A stretch of 64,000 nt of DNA. Origin: an uncultured Maribacter sp. GTDB lineage: Bacteria; Bacteroidota; Bacteroidia; Flavobacteriales; Flavobacteriaceae. Made by a program: the position numbers and the translations under genes. Location of the stretch: positions 62,001 through 126,000 of the forward strand of contig CANNFY010000003.1 of assembly GCA_947504045.1 (NCBI GenBank). Direction: 5' to 3'. The notes beneath the pieces were generated by a model. That model did not search any database, was not told where the DNA came from, and was given only the letters and a program-made list of their open reading frames with translations. This document shows positions 36,027 through 45,363 of this stretch, in pieces (position 1 is the first letter of the stretch; the number at the start of each line of letters is the position of its first letter).

Positions 36027-37601
36027 ATGAAAGCACACAAATTTATATTGTTATTGATAGGATTATCAATAATAGGATGTTCAGATTTAGAAGAAGAGCC
36101 GCAAGGTTTATTAGCTCCAGAGGGCTTCTTTCAATCAGTTGAGGATGTACAATCTGCAGTAAATGCTACCTATGCACACGCTCTTAATGAAGAGGTTTGG
36201 GGAAGAAAATTATCCAATGCTTTAATGTTACGTTCAGACATGGCAGCTTTTAGACCAACTGGTACTACTGCAAGAAGAGTAGAGATGGATCAGCATACTA
36301 TTACTGATGATAATGAAATGGTTTATGATCCTTGGAATAGAATGTATAGAGGAATTGCAGCAGCTAATGAAGCAATTTCAGGAGCGGCATTAGTAAATGC
36401 GCCTGATGATGAAATAAATCCAGTTATTGCTCAAGCTTATTTTATGAGAGCATTTTACTATTTCCATTTAGTACGTTTATTTGGAGAAGTTCCTTATTTA
36501 ACTGAGCCTGTAACTGCAACTACAGCAGAAGAACAAGCAAATATCAGTAAAAGCTCTGTGGCTGATGTATATGCAGGAATTATTTCGGATTTAGAATTTG
36601 CTGAAGCAAATTTACCAAATATACAAGCTGCAAGATCCATACCTTCTGCAGGTGCAGCTAAGTCTTATTTAGCTTTAGTATATTTAACTAGAGCAGGTAC
36701 AACTGGTACTGCAGATTTTCAATTAGCTTATGATAAAGCAAAAGAAGTAATCACTAATAAAGGAGATTATGATTATGATTTAGATGAAGATTTTCAAAAC
36801 TTATTTAATGCAGAAGTAATAGACGCATCTAAAGAGCCAATATTTGCTTTAGATTATAATAATGTTGAAGCTGATGATAATGCTTATGATCAATTTGCAC
36901 CAATGACTGGTATTAGAAATAATTATAGACATGGAGATGGTAATGGAGGCTGGGCTCAAGTAGTTCCTGAAATTAAAGTTTTTAATGACTGGCCAGCAGG
37001 AGATTATAGAAGAGCTGTAAGTTTTGATGATAAAGCTGTTTTCTTAGGAGATCATGATGGAGATGAAGATACACCAGATGAGGTATATGAAGTTAATTAT
37101 ACAGAGTTTGGTATAGCAGATGGTTCTGTACATGAGCAAGCACTAGCTCGTCCATTTATAGCAAAATATTACCGTTTTCCAGGTAACTTTGCTAGAGGGG
37201 CTGTTAGAGCAACAAGCCATAACGTTTCTATGTTGCGCTATGCTGAAGTATTGTTAATTGCTGCTGAAGCTGCAGTGGAAATTGGCAATAATGCTGATGC
37301 AATTACTTATATAAATGAAGTTAGATCTAGAGCAAGAGCTGGTGGTTCATGGGAAAATGATTACTCTGACACTTCTGTTCCTGCAGATATTTCAGGTACT
37401 GTTACTGTTGATGACGTACTTGAAGAGCGTAGATATGAACTTGCTTTTGAATGTAAGAGATGGTATGATATAGCTAGAAGAAGAATTGGTACTGAAGCTT
37501 TCGGCGCAGGTGGACTTGAAGAAAGAAACTTTTCTGATGAAGATTACTTAACACCAATTCCTGTAACAGAAGTTAATAGTAATCCAAACCTTGCAAATTA
37601 A
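36027..37601 (+). CDS. SusD/RagB-family glycan-binding lipoprotein (PUL 1)
   Basis: The 524-residue lipoprotein has lipobox SIIGC (Cys18) followed by SDLEEEP, an acidic tract that acts as the surface-export signal in Bacteroidota. The SusD helical TPR region appears in segments such as YFMRAFYYFHLVRLFGEVPY, and the C-terminal part has MLRYAEVLLIAAEAAVEIGN, YINEVRSRA and ERRYELAFECKRWYDI. It caps the SusC pore and hands over bound sugar. It is followed by a hairpin terminator and the GntR regulator. Confidence 0.95.
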   Translation: MKAHKFILLLIGLSIIGCSDLEEEPQGLLAPEGFFQSVEDVQSAVNATYAHALNEEVWGRKLSNALMLRSDMAAFRPTGTTARRVEMDQHTITDDNEMVYDPWNRMYRGIAAANEAISGAALVNAPDDEINPVIAQAYFMRAFYYFHLVRLFGEVPYLTEPVTATTAEEQANISKSSVADVYAGIISDLEFAEANLPNIQAARSIPSAGAAKSYLALVYLTRAGTTGTADFQLAYDKAKEVITNKGDYDYDLDEDFQNLFNAEVIDASKEPIFALDYNNVEADDNAYDQFAPMTGIRNNYRHGDGNGGWAQVVPEIKVFNDWPAGDYRRAVSFDDKAVFLGDHDGDEDTPDEVYEVNYTEFGIADGSVHEQALARPFIAKYYRFPGNFARGAVRATSHNVSMLRYAEVLLIAAEAAVEIGNNADAITYINEVRSRARAGGSWENDYSDTSVPADISGTVTVDDVLEERRYELAFECKRWYDIARRRIGTEAFGAGGLEERNFSDEDYLTPIPVTEVNSNPNLAN

Positions 37602-37653
37602 GGCTTATTACAATTGAAAAATTTTATTTGAGTTAGTTGAGTTTTTTAATTTT

Positions 37654-37688
37654 TGCTGGTCTAATTTATTTAGGCCAGCATTTTTTTT
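37654..37688 (+). terminator. Rho-independent terminator after susD (PUL 1)
   Basis: The stem TGCTGGTCTAA pairs with TTAGGCCAGCA (one G-U pair) across a five-base loop and is followed by T8. Confidence 0.88.
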
Positions 37689-37714
37689 AAAAACCAGTCT
37701 CAACTCTGGTTTTT
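37689..37714. repeat. Inverted repeat upstream of the GntR gene
   Basis: AAAAACCAG and CTGGTTTTT form a perfect 9-bp inverted repeat with an eight-base spacer. It could be a second terminator hairpin, or, because ACCAG/CTGGT are also the arms around the susC operators, a site bound by the regulator. Confidence 0.45.
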
Positions 37715-37811
37715 ATTACAAAATAACCTAATAATTTTTAAATTAAGGATTAATTTATATATTTTAATCCTATAATTTAAACAAGCTTAATTTAAGAAAA
37801 GAGTTTGCTAA

Positions 37812-38510
37812 ATGAAATTAGAAATAGATACATATAACATTGAAAAGAAAATTATATCTAAAATAAGAGATTTAATAATATTAAAGAATTTAGAACCTGG
37901 TGATAAGCTACCTTCGGAAAGAGTATTGTCTGAAAAATTTTCTGTAAGTAGAAGAAATGTTAGAGAGGCAATAGAAAGGCTAGAATATTACGGCTTAGTT
38001 AAATCAATACCGCAAACAGGTACTTTTGTTGCAAATATTGGTCAAATAGCCTTAAATGGTGTTATATCAGATATTTTAAGGTTAAAGGAACAAAATTTTA
38101 AGTCTTTAGTTGAAACCAGAATTTCTTTAGAATTAAAAACGGTTGCACTTGCAGCAGAAAGAAGAACGCAAGAAAATTTAGAAGAAATAGAAGGTGCTTT
38201 TAATGCATACAAGTTAAAGGTGTTAAATAGAGATGATGCGTTACAAGAAGATTTAATATTTCATTTAGCTATAGCAAGAGCTTGTGGAAATTCTACAATT
38301 AATGATTTAATGCTACAAATAACTCCAAAAATATTATCTGTTTTTGAGAATAATCGAGTTTGTGATGAAGAGAAGTTTATGTATGAAATTAACTTGCATG
38401 AATCTATTTTTTTAGCAATTAAAGAAAAGAATGTTGCAAAGGCTGTAGAAGTTATGACATTGCATTTTAAAATGCTAACGGAGTATTGTAATAATTTTAC
38501 GGAAAATTAA
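37812..38510 (+). CDS. GntR-family regulator, FadR/FCD subfamily
   Basis: The 232-residue protein has a winged helix-turn-helix (about 10-75: KLPSERVLSEKFSVSRRNVREAIERL, read in pieces, and TGTFVA) and an all-helical FCD ligand domain (about 95-225). The FCD metal-site pattern is present: DxxxH in DLIFH, then histidines in NLHESI and LHFKML. Members such as UxuR, ExuR and the alginate regulator AusR of Zobellia repress uronate-related genes and release DNA on binding the sugar. The triple operator before susC fits that role. The stop abuts the convergent phosphoesterase stop. Confidence 0.9.
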   Translation: MKLEIDTYNIEKKIISKIRDLIILKNLEPGDKLPSERVLSEKFSVSRRNVREAIERLEYYGLVKSIPQTGTFVANIGQIALNGVISDILRLKEQNFKSLVETRISLELKTVALAAERRTQENLEEIEGAFNAYKLKVLNRDDALQEDLIFHLAIARACGNSTINDLMLQITPKILSVFENNRVCDEEKFMYEINLHESIFLAIKEKNVAKAVEVMTLHFKMLTEYCNNFTEN

Positions 38511-39005
38511 TCACCTTTTTCCAATTTCAATAACTTCTAAATCTTTTATTTCTTTCCCATTAATAACAAATCGTAACATTGTTCGCATTTGATGGAACCC
38601 ATGTTTGCCACATGCACCAGGGTTCATGTGTAATACGCCAAGGCTTTTGTCCATCATTACTTTTAATATATGAGAATGCCCACAAATAAATAGTTTTGGA
38701 GGGTTTTGTTTTATAATATCTCGAGTTCTTTTATTGTATTTTGGAGGGTAGCCTCCAATATGAGTCATTAAAACATCAACACCTTCACACATAAAACGAT
38801 TGTTTTCTGGAAACTCTTTCTGTATTACATGGTCATCAATATTACCATAAACAGCACGTATTGGTTTTATTTTTTTTAATGTATCGGTTACCTTAAGAGA
38901 GCCAATATCTCCAGCATGCCAAATTTCATCAGACTGTTTGGCATACTTTAAAATAGTATCATCTATATAGGAATGTGTATCTGAAAGAAGAAGGATTTTT
39001 GTCAT
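38511..39005 (-). CDS. YfcE/MJ0936-type metallophosphoesterase
   Basis: The 164-residue calcineurin-like phosphoesterase has the full metal-binding set: SDTHSYID, HAGDIG, YGNIDDH, the histidine of MTHIGGYPPKY, and GHSHI. It belongs to the small single-domain YfcE/MJ0936 group, which hydrolyse phosphodiesters in vitro with unclear physiological substrates. The gene is convergent with the GntR gene with no bases between the two stop codons, and divergent from truA. Confidence 0.9.
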   Translation of the reverse strand: MTKILLLSDTHSYIDDTILKYAKQSDEIWHAGDIGSLKVTDTLKKIKPIRAVYGNIDDHVIQKEFPENNRFMCEGVDVLMTHIGGYPPKYNKRTRDIIKQNPPKLFICGHSHILKVMMDKSLGVLHMNPGACGKHGFHQMRTMLRFVINGKEIKDLEVIEIGKR

Positions 39006-39025
39006 TAATAAGGCATCGATTTTTA

Positions 39026-39059
39026 TTGCTGTTAAAATACGTTAGAAAAAGTATCTTTG
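39026..39059 (+). promoter_or_regulatory. Promoter of truA
   Basis: TTG (39026-39028), a 23-base spacer and TATCTTTG (39052-39059) match the Bacteroidota consensus, with a spacer at the long end of the range. The leader to the TTG start codon would be about 20 bases. Confidence 0.6.
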
Positions 39060-39085
39060 TAGCTTCACAAAATTAGCCTATTCTT

Positions 39086-39826
39086 TTGAGATTTTTTATT
39101 CAATTTTCATACTTCGGAAAAAATTACCACGGATGGCAACGCCAACCCAATGCTATTACAGTACAAGAAGTATTGGAAAAAGCGATGTCTACCATTTTAA
39201 ATCAAACAATAGTTTTAACAGGAGCAGGCAGAACAGATGCTGGGGTACATGCAAAGCAAATGTATGCACATTTTGATATAGAATCTATAAAAATTTCTAA
39301 TTTAAAATTTAAATTAAACTCTTATTTGCCAGAGGATATTGCGGTACAAAAAATTGTAGAAGTAAAGAATGATGCGCATACTAGGTTTGATGCTGTTGAT
39401 CGTACTTATGAATATTGGATTACGCAAAAAAAAGATCCTTTTACAATAGATAATGCTTACTATGTAAAACAAGAATTAGATGTAGAAGCTATGAATGAAG
39501 CTGCTAAAATTTTACTAGTAGAGAAAGATTTTGAGTGTTTTTCTAAAAGTAATACAGATGTATATACATATTTATGTACAATTACTAAAGCAGAGTGGAC
39601 TAAGAAAAACGATACTTTACTATTTACTATTACAGCAAATAGATTTTTACGAAACATGGTTAGGGCTATTGTTGGAACACTTTTAGAGGTAGGAAAAGGG
39701 AAACTTACAAGTAAAGATGTTAATACTATTATAAAAAGTAAGGATAGGGCTAATGCTGGAGTTTCTGTACCTGCAAAAGGATTATATTTGACCCAAGTTT
39801 TGTATACAAAAGAAACCGTAAGCTAG
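39086..39826 (+). CDS. truA: tRNA pseudouridine synthase A
   Basis: TruA makes pseudouridine at positions 38-40 of the tRNA anticodon arm. The 246-residue protein starts RFFIQFSYFGKNYHGWQRQP after the initiator and has the catalytic aspartate in GAGRTDAGVHA, the FDAVDRTYEYWI segment and RFLRNMVRAIVGTL. It begins with TTG; there is no ATG or GTG consistent with the family N-terminus, and the promoter position supports this start. The exporter gene follows after one base. Confidence 0.93.
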   Translation: MRFFIQFSYFGKNYHGWQRQPNAITVQEVLEKAMSTILNQTIVLTGAGRTDAGVHAKQMYAHFDIESIKISNLKFKLNSYLPEDIAVQKIVEVKNDAHTRFDAVDRTYEYWITQKKDPFTIDNAYYVKQELDVEAMNEAAKILLVEKDFECFSKSNTDVYTYLCTITKAEWTKKNDTLLFTITANRFLRNMVRAIVGTLLEVGKGKLTSKDVNTIIKSKDRANAGVSVPAKGLYLTQVLYTKETVS

Positions 39827-39827
39827 T

Positions 39828-41594
39828 ATGAGTAAAGATTCTGGAAAAGCATTTGATAAAGGTCTTTTTAAAAGATTAATGCAGCATACAAAACCTTATA
39901 AATTTACTTTTTATGGGGTGGCATTAGCAGCTATACTAGTTTCCGCTTTTGCAGTAATGACACCTGTACTTGTTGGTCGTGTTATTAATGATGGTATTAA
40001 GGCTAAAGATACCCATTTATTGTTAGTATACATTATTGCTTTAGTTAGTGTTCTTTTGGCTCAAGTTACTTGTCAGTTATTATTTAATTACTACGCCAAT
40101 TGGCTAGGAGAGTCTGTTATAAAAGATATTAGAGTTAATCTTTTTAAGAAAATGTTGGGCTTTAAAATGAAGTATTTTGACACATCTTCATTAGGGGTTT
40201 TGGTAACTAGGGCAGTTGCAGATATGCAACGTATAGGAGAAATTTTTAGTCAAGGTTTTTTTGTTATTGTTGCAGATTTGCTAAAAATGTTTGCTGCAGC
40301 TTTAGTAATGATTTATCTTAACTGGAAACTGGCATGTATTGTTTTTGCTCTAATGCCAGTAATATTATATGCAACTCGTGTTTTTCAAAAAGCCATGAAA
40401 GTAGCTTTTACCGAAGTAAGAACCCAAGTATCTAATTTAAATTCTTTTGTACAAGAGCGTATTACTGGAATGAAAATTTTACAGCTTTTTACTAGAGAAA
40501 AAATAGAGAGTGTTAAGTTTAGAGATATAAATGAAAAACACAAACAAGCATGGTTAAAAACAGTATGGTATAACTCTATCTTTTTTCCTATTGCAGAAAT
40601 TGTTTCTTCTATTGCAATAGGTCTTGTAGTTTGGTTTGGAATTTTACAAAATGTAGTTAATATTGGAGCAAGTGAAGTTGGAGATGTTTTTGCATTTTTC
40701 TTTTTAATAGACTTGTTATTTAGACCATTACGCCAAATTGCAGATAAGTTTAATACCTTACAAATGGGAATGGTTGCAGCCAATAGGGTATTTAAAATTT
40801 TAGATACAGATAGTAATATTGCCAATAATGGTACTATTGAAAAACAAGATGTTAAGGGAGATATTTCTTTTGAAAAAGTGCACTTTAGTTACGTGGAAGA
40901 TGAAGAGGTATTACATGGTATTTCTTTTGATGTTAAGGCAGGAGAAACTGTAGCAATTGTTGGTGCTACAGGAGCAGGAAAATCTACAATAATAAACTTA
41001 TTAAATAGATTTTATGAAATTAATTCTGGTGCTATTTTAATCGATGAGGTAAACATAAAAGACTTTACACTTTCATCTTTAAGAGCAAAAATTGCTGTTG
41101 TACTACAAGATGTTTTTCTTTTTGCAGATACAATAGAAAATAATATTTCATTAAAAGAAAACACCATTACTTTAGAGGTTATAGAGGAAGCTGCTAAGCA
41201 AATAGGGGTACATGAGTTTATATGTAGTTTGCCAGGCGGATATTCTTATGATGTTAAAGAACGAGGAGCAATGCTCTCTAGCGGACAAAGGCAGTTAATT
41301 GCTTTTTTAAGAGCATATGTAAGTAACCCTAGTATTTTAATTTTGGATGAAGCAACATCCTCTGTAGATACCTATTCTGAGCAGCTAATACAAAAAGCAA
41401 CAGAAAAGATAACCGAAGGAAGAACTTCTATTATAATAGCACACCGTTTGGCAACAATTAAAAAGGCAGATAAAATAATTGTTATGGATGCAGGTAAAAT
41501 TGTAGAAACAGGTACGCATAAACAATTGTTACATGCTAATGGGTATTATAGTAATTTGTATGAAGCCCAATTTTTGTCAGAAGAAGTTGCTTAA
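39828..41594 (+). CDS. MsbA-like ABC transporter (fused permease and ATPase)
   Basis: The 588-residue half-transporter has a six-helix membrane domain (about 20-320) and a C-terminal nucleotide-binding domain: Walker A GATGAGKST at about residue 379, Q-loop VVLQDVFLF, signature LSSGQRQL, Walker B ILILDEATSSVD and H-loop IAHRLATI. Homologues form dimers that export lipids, peptides or drugs; lipid A core export is possible but not shown. It is translationally linked to truA, which it follows after a single base. Confidence 0.9.
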   Translation: MSKDSGKAFDKGLFKRLMQHTKPYKFTFYGVALAAILVSAFAVMTPVLVGRVINDGIKAKDTHLLLVYIIALVSVLLAQVTCQLLFNYYANWLGESVIKDIRVNLFKKMLGFKMKYFDTSSLGVLVTRAVADMQRIGEIFSQGFFVIVADLLKMFAAALVMIYLNWKLACIVFALMPVILYATRVFQKAMKVAFTEVRTQVSNLNSFVQERITGMKILQLFTREKIESVKFRDINEKHKQAWLKTVWYNSIFFPIAEIVSSIAIGLVVWFGILQNVVNIGASEVGDVFAFFFLIDLLFRPLRQIADKFNTLQMGMVAANRVFKILDTDSNIANNGTIEKQDVKGDISFEKVHFSYVEDEEVLHGISFDVKAGETVAIVGATGAGKSTIINLLNRFYEINSGAILIDEVNIKDFTLSSLRAKIAVVLQDVFLFADTIENNISLKENTITLEVIEEAAKQIGVHEFICSLPGGYSYDVKERGAMLSSGQRQLIAFLRAYVSNPSILILDEATSSVDTYSEQLIQKATEKITEGRTSIIIAHRLATIKKADKIIVMDAGKIVETGTHKQLLHANGYYSNLYEAQFLSEEVA

Positions 41595-42380
41595 TTAAAT
41601 TAAGTCTTCTTTAATCATATTGGTTAATTCTTTAGTGTCTTTATAAAGAACAAATTCTCCATTTTTAATATAAGAAATAAGCCCAGTTTCTTCACTAACA
41701 ACAATAGCAAGTGCATCTGTTTTTTCGGTTATACCAACAGCAGCTCTATGTCTTAATCCAAAACGTAAAGGAATATTACGCTCATTAGAAACGGGTAAAA
41801 TAACACGTGTGGCTACAATATAATTTCCAGAAATAATAGCAGCACCGTCATGCAAAGTGCTATTTTTATAAAATATACTTTCTACAATAGGTTGATTAAT
41901 TTCTATGTGCATTGTATCACCAGAAGATTTTACAAAATCTAAAGAGTTGTTACGTTCTAAAATTAGTATTGCACCAGTTTTAGAAATAGCCATTTTATCA
42001 CAAGCGCTAATAAGAGCATCTATATTAACATTAGTAGAAAGGCTTTCTTGTTTTAAAAATTTAAAGTGTTTTACAAAGTTTCTTTTGTTAGAAAAATTAG
42101 TAGACCCAATCATTAAAAGAAACTTTCTTATTTCTTGTTGAAAAACAATAATTAAAGCAATTAAACCAACTTGCATAAATGCTCCAACCATGCTACTTAT
42201 CATTTCCATGCCAAGAAGCTCGGTAAGTTTCCAAAAAGCCCAAACAATTACAATTCCTATAAAAATGTTTATGGCTACAGAACCTCGGATTAATTTATAA
42301 ATATAATAAAGAAGAATAGCCACTAAGATAATATCTATAATGTCTGTTATTCTTAAGTCTAAAAAATTTAAAAAATCCAA
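41595..42380 (-). CDS. cdaA: Diadenylate cyclase CdaA (c-di-AMP synthase)
   Basis: CdaA makes the second messenger cyclic di-AMP from two ATP at the inner membrane. The 261-residue protein has three N-terminal membrane helices (within about 10-85) and the DAC domain, with both catalytic signatures: DGA in STLHDGAAII and RHR in GLRHRAAVGI. The stop codon immediately follows the convergent exporter gene. In Bacteroidota cdaA commonly sits near folP, as here, though a 373-base gap separates them. Confidence 0.93.
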   Translation of the reverse strand: MDFLNFLDLRITDIIDIILVAILLYYIYKLIRGSVAINIFIGIVIVWAFWKLTELLGMEMISSMVGAFMQVGLIALIIVFQQEIRKFLLMIGSTNFSNKRNFVKHFKFLKQESLSTNVNIDALISACDKMAISKTGAILILERNNSLDFVKSSGDTMHIEINQPIVESIFYKNSTLHDGAAIISGNYIVATRVILPVSNERNIPLRFGLRHRAAVGITEKTDALAIVVSEETGLISYIKNGEFVLYKDTKELTNMIKEDLI

Positions 42381-42753
42381 ATGGAAAACTTTTTTGTAAA
42401 ATTAGTTAAAATATAATCTATAATTAAAATATTCTTTTTTTAGAAAATGGGGAGTTTTTATTTCTTTAAAAAAGTAAAATATAATAGATACTCTGTTAAA
42501 TATAACAAATCTAGCAATTGATTATTGTAAAATAGTGTTTATCTAAAAGCTTTAGGATTTTACACAATAGGTAATATGTTATAAAGCTTTATAAATTAAA
42601 GGTCTAAAAATTAATATATTTTATATTGATTAATATCTTATGCTATAATTATGTCTTTTTATTAGCTAGTATAAGGTTACTTTTTTTATGTAGCGATAGT
42701 TTTTAAGTTTTAAAAACAAAAGAAGGTATCGGATTGGAAATTTAGTAGAATGT
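42381..42753. other. folP-cdaA intergenic region
   Basis: These 373 AT-rich bases have no gene on either strand. The minus strand has one TAnnTTTG match (TAGATTTG, 42506-42513), which could be a cdaA promoter with a leader of about 120 bases. No hairpin terminator for folP is evident. Confidence 0.5.
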
Positions 42754-43581
42754 TTAATTGTTTTTTAGGGCATTATATAAATGTACACATTCTACAGCCT
42801 CTTTAACATCATGAACACGTAATATTTTTGCGCCATTATTTAAGCAAACCATATGTAAAGCTGTAGTGCCGTTTAGGGTATTTTTTGCATCCGTATTTAA
42901 GGTTTTATAAATCATAGATTTTCTACTTAAGCCTGCTAAAATTGGAACATCTAAATTTTGAAGTAAATCTAACTTATTTAAAAGCTCGTAATTTTGCTCT
43001 ATGGTTTTTGCAAAACCAAAACCAGGGTCAATAACAATATCGTTAATACCAGCTTCCTTTACTTTATATATTTGTTCCGAAAAATAAAAAATAATATCTT
43101 TTATTAGATTATCGTAGTTGGTGTTTTGTTGCATGTTTTGAGGAGTTCCTCGCATATGCATTATTATATATGGAGCGCCTAATTTTGCAACCACAGAAAA
43201 CATTTTAGGGTCTAAATTCCCACCAGAAATATCGTTAATAAGACCAGCGCCAGCTTCTAAACAAGCTTTGGCAATAGAACTTCTAAAAGTATCTATAGAT
43301 ATAATACAATTTGGAAAAGAGTTTTTAATTTGAGTAACAACAGGTAGTATTCTTGCTAATTCTTCTTTTTCAGAAACAATATTAGCCCCAGGTTTAGAAC
43401 TGTAAGCACCAACATCTATAAATGTTGCACCATTATTAAGCATTTTTTCAGTTTGTAAAAGTGCATTTTCAATATTTTTAAATTTACCACCATCATAAAA
43501 AGAATCTGGAGTAACATTTAAAATGCCCATTATTTTAGGAGTAGATAAATCTATAAGGTTTTCGTTGCAATTAATAGTCAT
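42754..43581 (-). CDS. folP: Dihydropteroate synthase
   Basis: DHPS joins p-aminobenzoate to dihydropterin pyrophosphate in folate synthesis and is the sulfonamide target. The 275-residue TIM barrel has the N-terminal MGILNVTPDSFYDGGK, GATFIDVGAYSSKPGA, SIDTFRSSIA, INDISGG, IIMHMRGTPQNMQ and DPGFGFAKT signatures. It completes, with folE in this window, two steps of the same pathway. It is divergent from the DUF1599 gene. Confidence 0.96.
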   Translation of the reverse strand: MTINCNENLIDLSTPKIMGILNVTPDSFYDGGKFKNIENALLQTEKMLNNGATFIDVGAYSSKPGANIVSEKEELARILPVVTQIKNSFPNCIISIDTFRSSIAKACLEAGAGLINDISGGNLDPKMFSVVAKLGAPYIIMHMRGTPQNMQQNTNYDNLIKDIIFYFSEQIYKVKEAGINDIVIDPGFGFAKTIEQNYELLNKLDLLQNLDVPILAGLSRKSMIYKTLNTDAKNTLNGTTALHMVCLNNGAKILRVHDVKEAVECVHLYNALKNN

Positions 43582-43683
43582 TTTACAAAATAATAGATAT
43601 GTAATTACTTGACAAAGAAAGATTAAATCGAGAACTTTGACGTTTACAATATTTTAAGCGAAATTTACGGAAATTAGATTTAC

Positions 43684-44232
43684 ATGCAACATACTTCGGA
43701 ACAATATAATGAGGTTATAAAAATTTGTAGAGATTTATTTCAGAAAAAGATGAAAGATTATGGCAGCGCATGGCGTATTCTTAGACTACCATCTTTAACC
43801 GATCAAATTTTTATTAAAGCACAAAGAATTCGTAGTTTACAACAAAACACCGTTCGCAAAGTAGATGAAGGGGAAATGTCAGAATTTATAGGTGTAATAA
43901 ATTATAGTATTATGGCATTAATTCAAATAGAGCTTGGTGTTGTAGAACAACCAGATTTGGAGCTAGAAAAAGCCATTGCATTATATGATAAGCATACTGC
44001 TGCAACCAAAACATTAATGGAAAATAAAAATCATGATTATGGTGAAGCATGGAGAGATATGCGTGTTAGCTCTTTAACCGATTTAATTTTGCAAAAATTA
44101 CTACGAGTTAAACAAATAGAAGATAATAAAGGCAAAACTTTAGTAAGTGAAGGTATAGATGCAAATTATCAAGACATGGTTAATTATGCTGTTTTTGCTC
44201 TAATACATATTAACGAAAGCAAAACTAAATAA
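43684..44232 (+). CDS. DUF1599 family protein (internally duplicated)
   Basis: The 182-residue cytoplasmic protein is made of two related halves: KMKDYGSAWRILRLPSLTDQ in the first (about 20-40) and KNHDYGEAWRDMRVSSLTDL in the second (about 118-137), each followed by a NYSIMALIQIE/NYAVFALIHIN helix. This matches DUF1599, a family often coupled to the following gene in Bacteroidota. The fold may be related to all-helical nucleotide-binding proteins, but no activity is known. The next gene begins one base after its stop. Confidence 0.88.
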   Translation: MQHTSEQYNEVIKICRDLFQKKMKDYGSAWRILRLPSLTDQIFIKAQRIRSLQQNTVRKVDEGEMSEFIGVINYSIMALIQIELGVVEQPDLELEKAIALYDKHTAATKTLMENKNHDYGEAWRDMRVSSLTDLILQKLLRVKQIEDNKGKTLVSEGIDANYQDMVNYAVFALIHINESKTK

Positions 44233-44233
44233 G

Positions 44234-45331
44234 ATGAAATATATAGTTGGTTTTTGTAGGCTAATTGTTGGGGTTCTTTTTATTGTTAGCGGATTTATAA
44301 AGTTAAACGACCCTCTAGGGTTCTCTTTTAAACTTCAAGAATATTTTAGCGAAGCAGTTTTAAACTTAACTTTTTTAGAGCCTTATGCTTTATGGTTATC
44401 TGTTGGAATAGTAATTTTTGAGGTTCTTTTAGGAGTTATGCTTTTAGTAGGTTTTAGAGGTAAGTTTACTATTTGGAACCTTTTGTTAATGATTATCTTT
44501 TTTACTTTTTTAACCTTTTATTCTGCTTATTTTAATAAAGTTACCGATTGTGGCTGCTTTGGAGATGCTATTAAATTAACCCCATGGCAATCTTTTTCTA
44601 AAGATGTAGTATTACTAGTGTTAATACTTATTCTATTTATAAATAGAAAATTAATTAAACCGTTGTTTAGACCTTATCCTAACAGAATAACAGTTGCTAT
44701 AGCTTTAATACTATGCGTAGGTTATGGGTATTATGTTTTAAACCATTTACCAGTTATAGATTTTAGGCCATATAAAATAGGAGCAAACATAGCAGAGGGT
44801 ATGACTGTGCCAAAAGACGCACCAGAAGCAATTTTTGATTATGCCTGGAAGTTTAATGTAAATGGGGAAGAAAAAATATACCATACGAAAGGCGATTACC
44901 CGAGTGTAGCTGGAGATTTTATAGATGTAGAAACCACAGAATTACAAAAGGGGTATGAACCTCCTATTCATGATTTTACAATAGAGCAAGATGGTCAAGA
45001 TTTTGCCGCATCTTTATTAGAAGAGCCTAAATTAGTAATGGTAATTGCTTATGATTTAAGAAAAACCAACACTAATTTTTTTGCAGAAGTACAAGAAATG
45101 GCTGTTTCTGCAAATAAAAAAGGATATAAAGTAATTGGAATGTCTGCTTCAGGAACAGAACAAACTAAAAAACTTAGTAAAACCTATAATTTAGGGTTTA
45201 ATTTTTATTTTACCGATGAGACTACCCTAAAAACAATAATACGTTCTAATCCTGGAATTTTAGTTTTAGAAAAAGGAACAATTAAACAAAAAGTACATTA
45301 TAACGATATTGAAAAACTTACTTTTAATTAG
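44234..45331 (+). CDS. BT_3928-like membrane protein with DoxX/MauE-type domain
   Basis: The 365-residue protein has an N-terminal set of four membrane helices of DoxX/MauE type (about 1-140) with the CGCFGDAI cysteine motif after helix three, a further helix near 155-172, and a C-terminal periplasmic region (about 175-365) with a thioredoxin-like look (LVMVIAYDLRKTNTNF) but no CxxC. The gene order DUF1599, this gene, tpiA, prmA is common in Flavobacteriia. A role in thiol or redox handling at the membrane is inferred only. Confidence 0.8.
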   Translation: MKYIVGFCRLIVGVLFIVSGFIKLNDPLGFSFKLQEYFSEAVLNLTFLEPYALWLSVGIVIFEVLLGVMLLVGFRGKFTIWNLLLMIIFFTFLTFYSAYFNKVTDCGCFGDAIKLTPWQSFSKDVVLLVLILILFINRKLIKPLFRPYPNRITVAIALILCVGYGYYVLNHLPVIDFRPYKIGANIAEGMTVPKDAPEAIFDYAWKFNVNGEEKIYHTKGDYPSVAGDFIDVETTELQKGYEPPIHDFTIEQDGQDFAASLLEEPKLVMVIAYDLRKTNTNFFAEVQEMAVSANKKGYKVIGMSASGTEQTKKLSKTYNLGFNFYFTDETTLKTIIRSNPGILVLEKGTIKQKVHYNDIEKLTFN

Positions 45332-45363
45332 TAAGAAAAACGAACAACTTTCAAAATAAAGAT

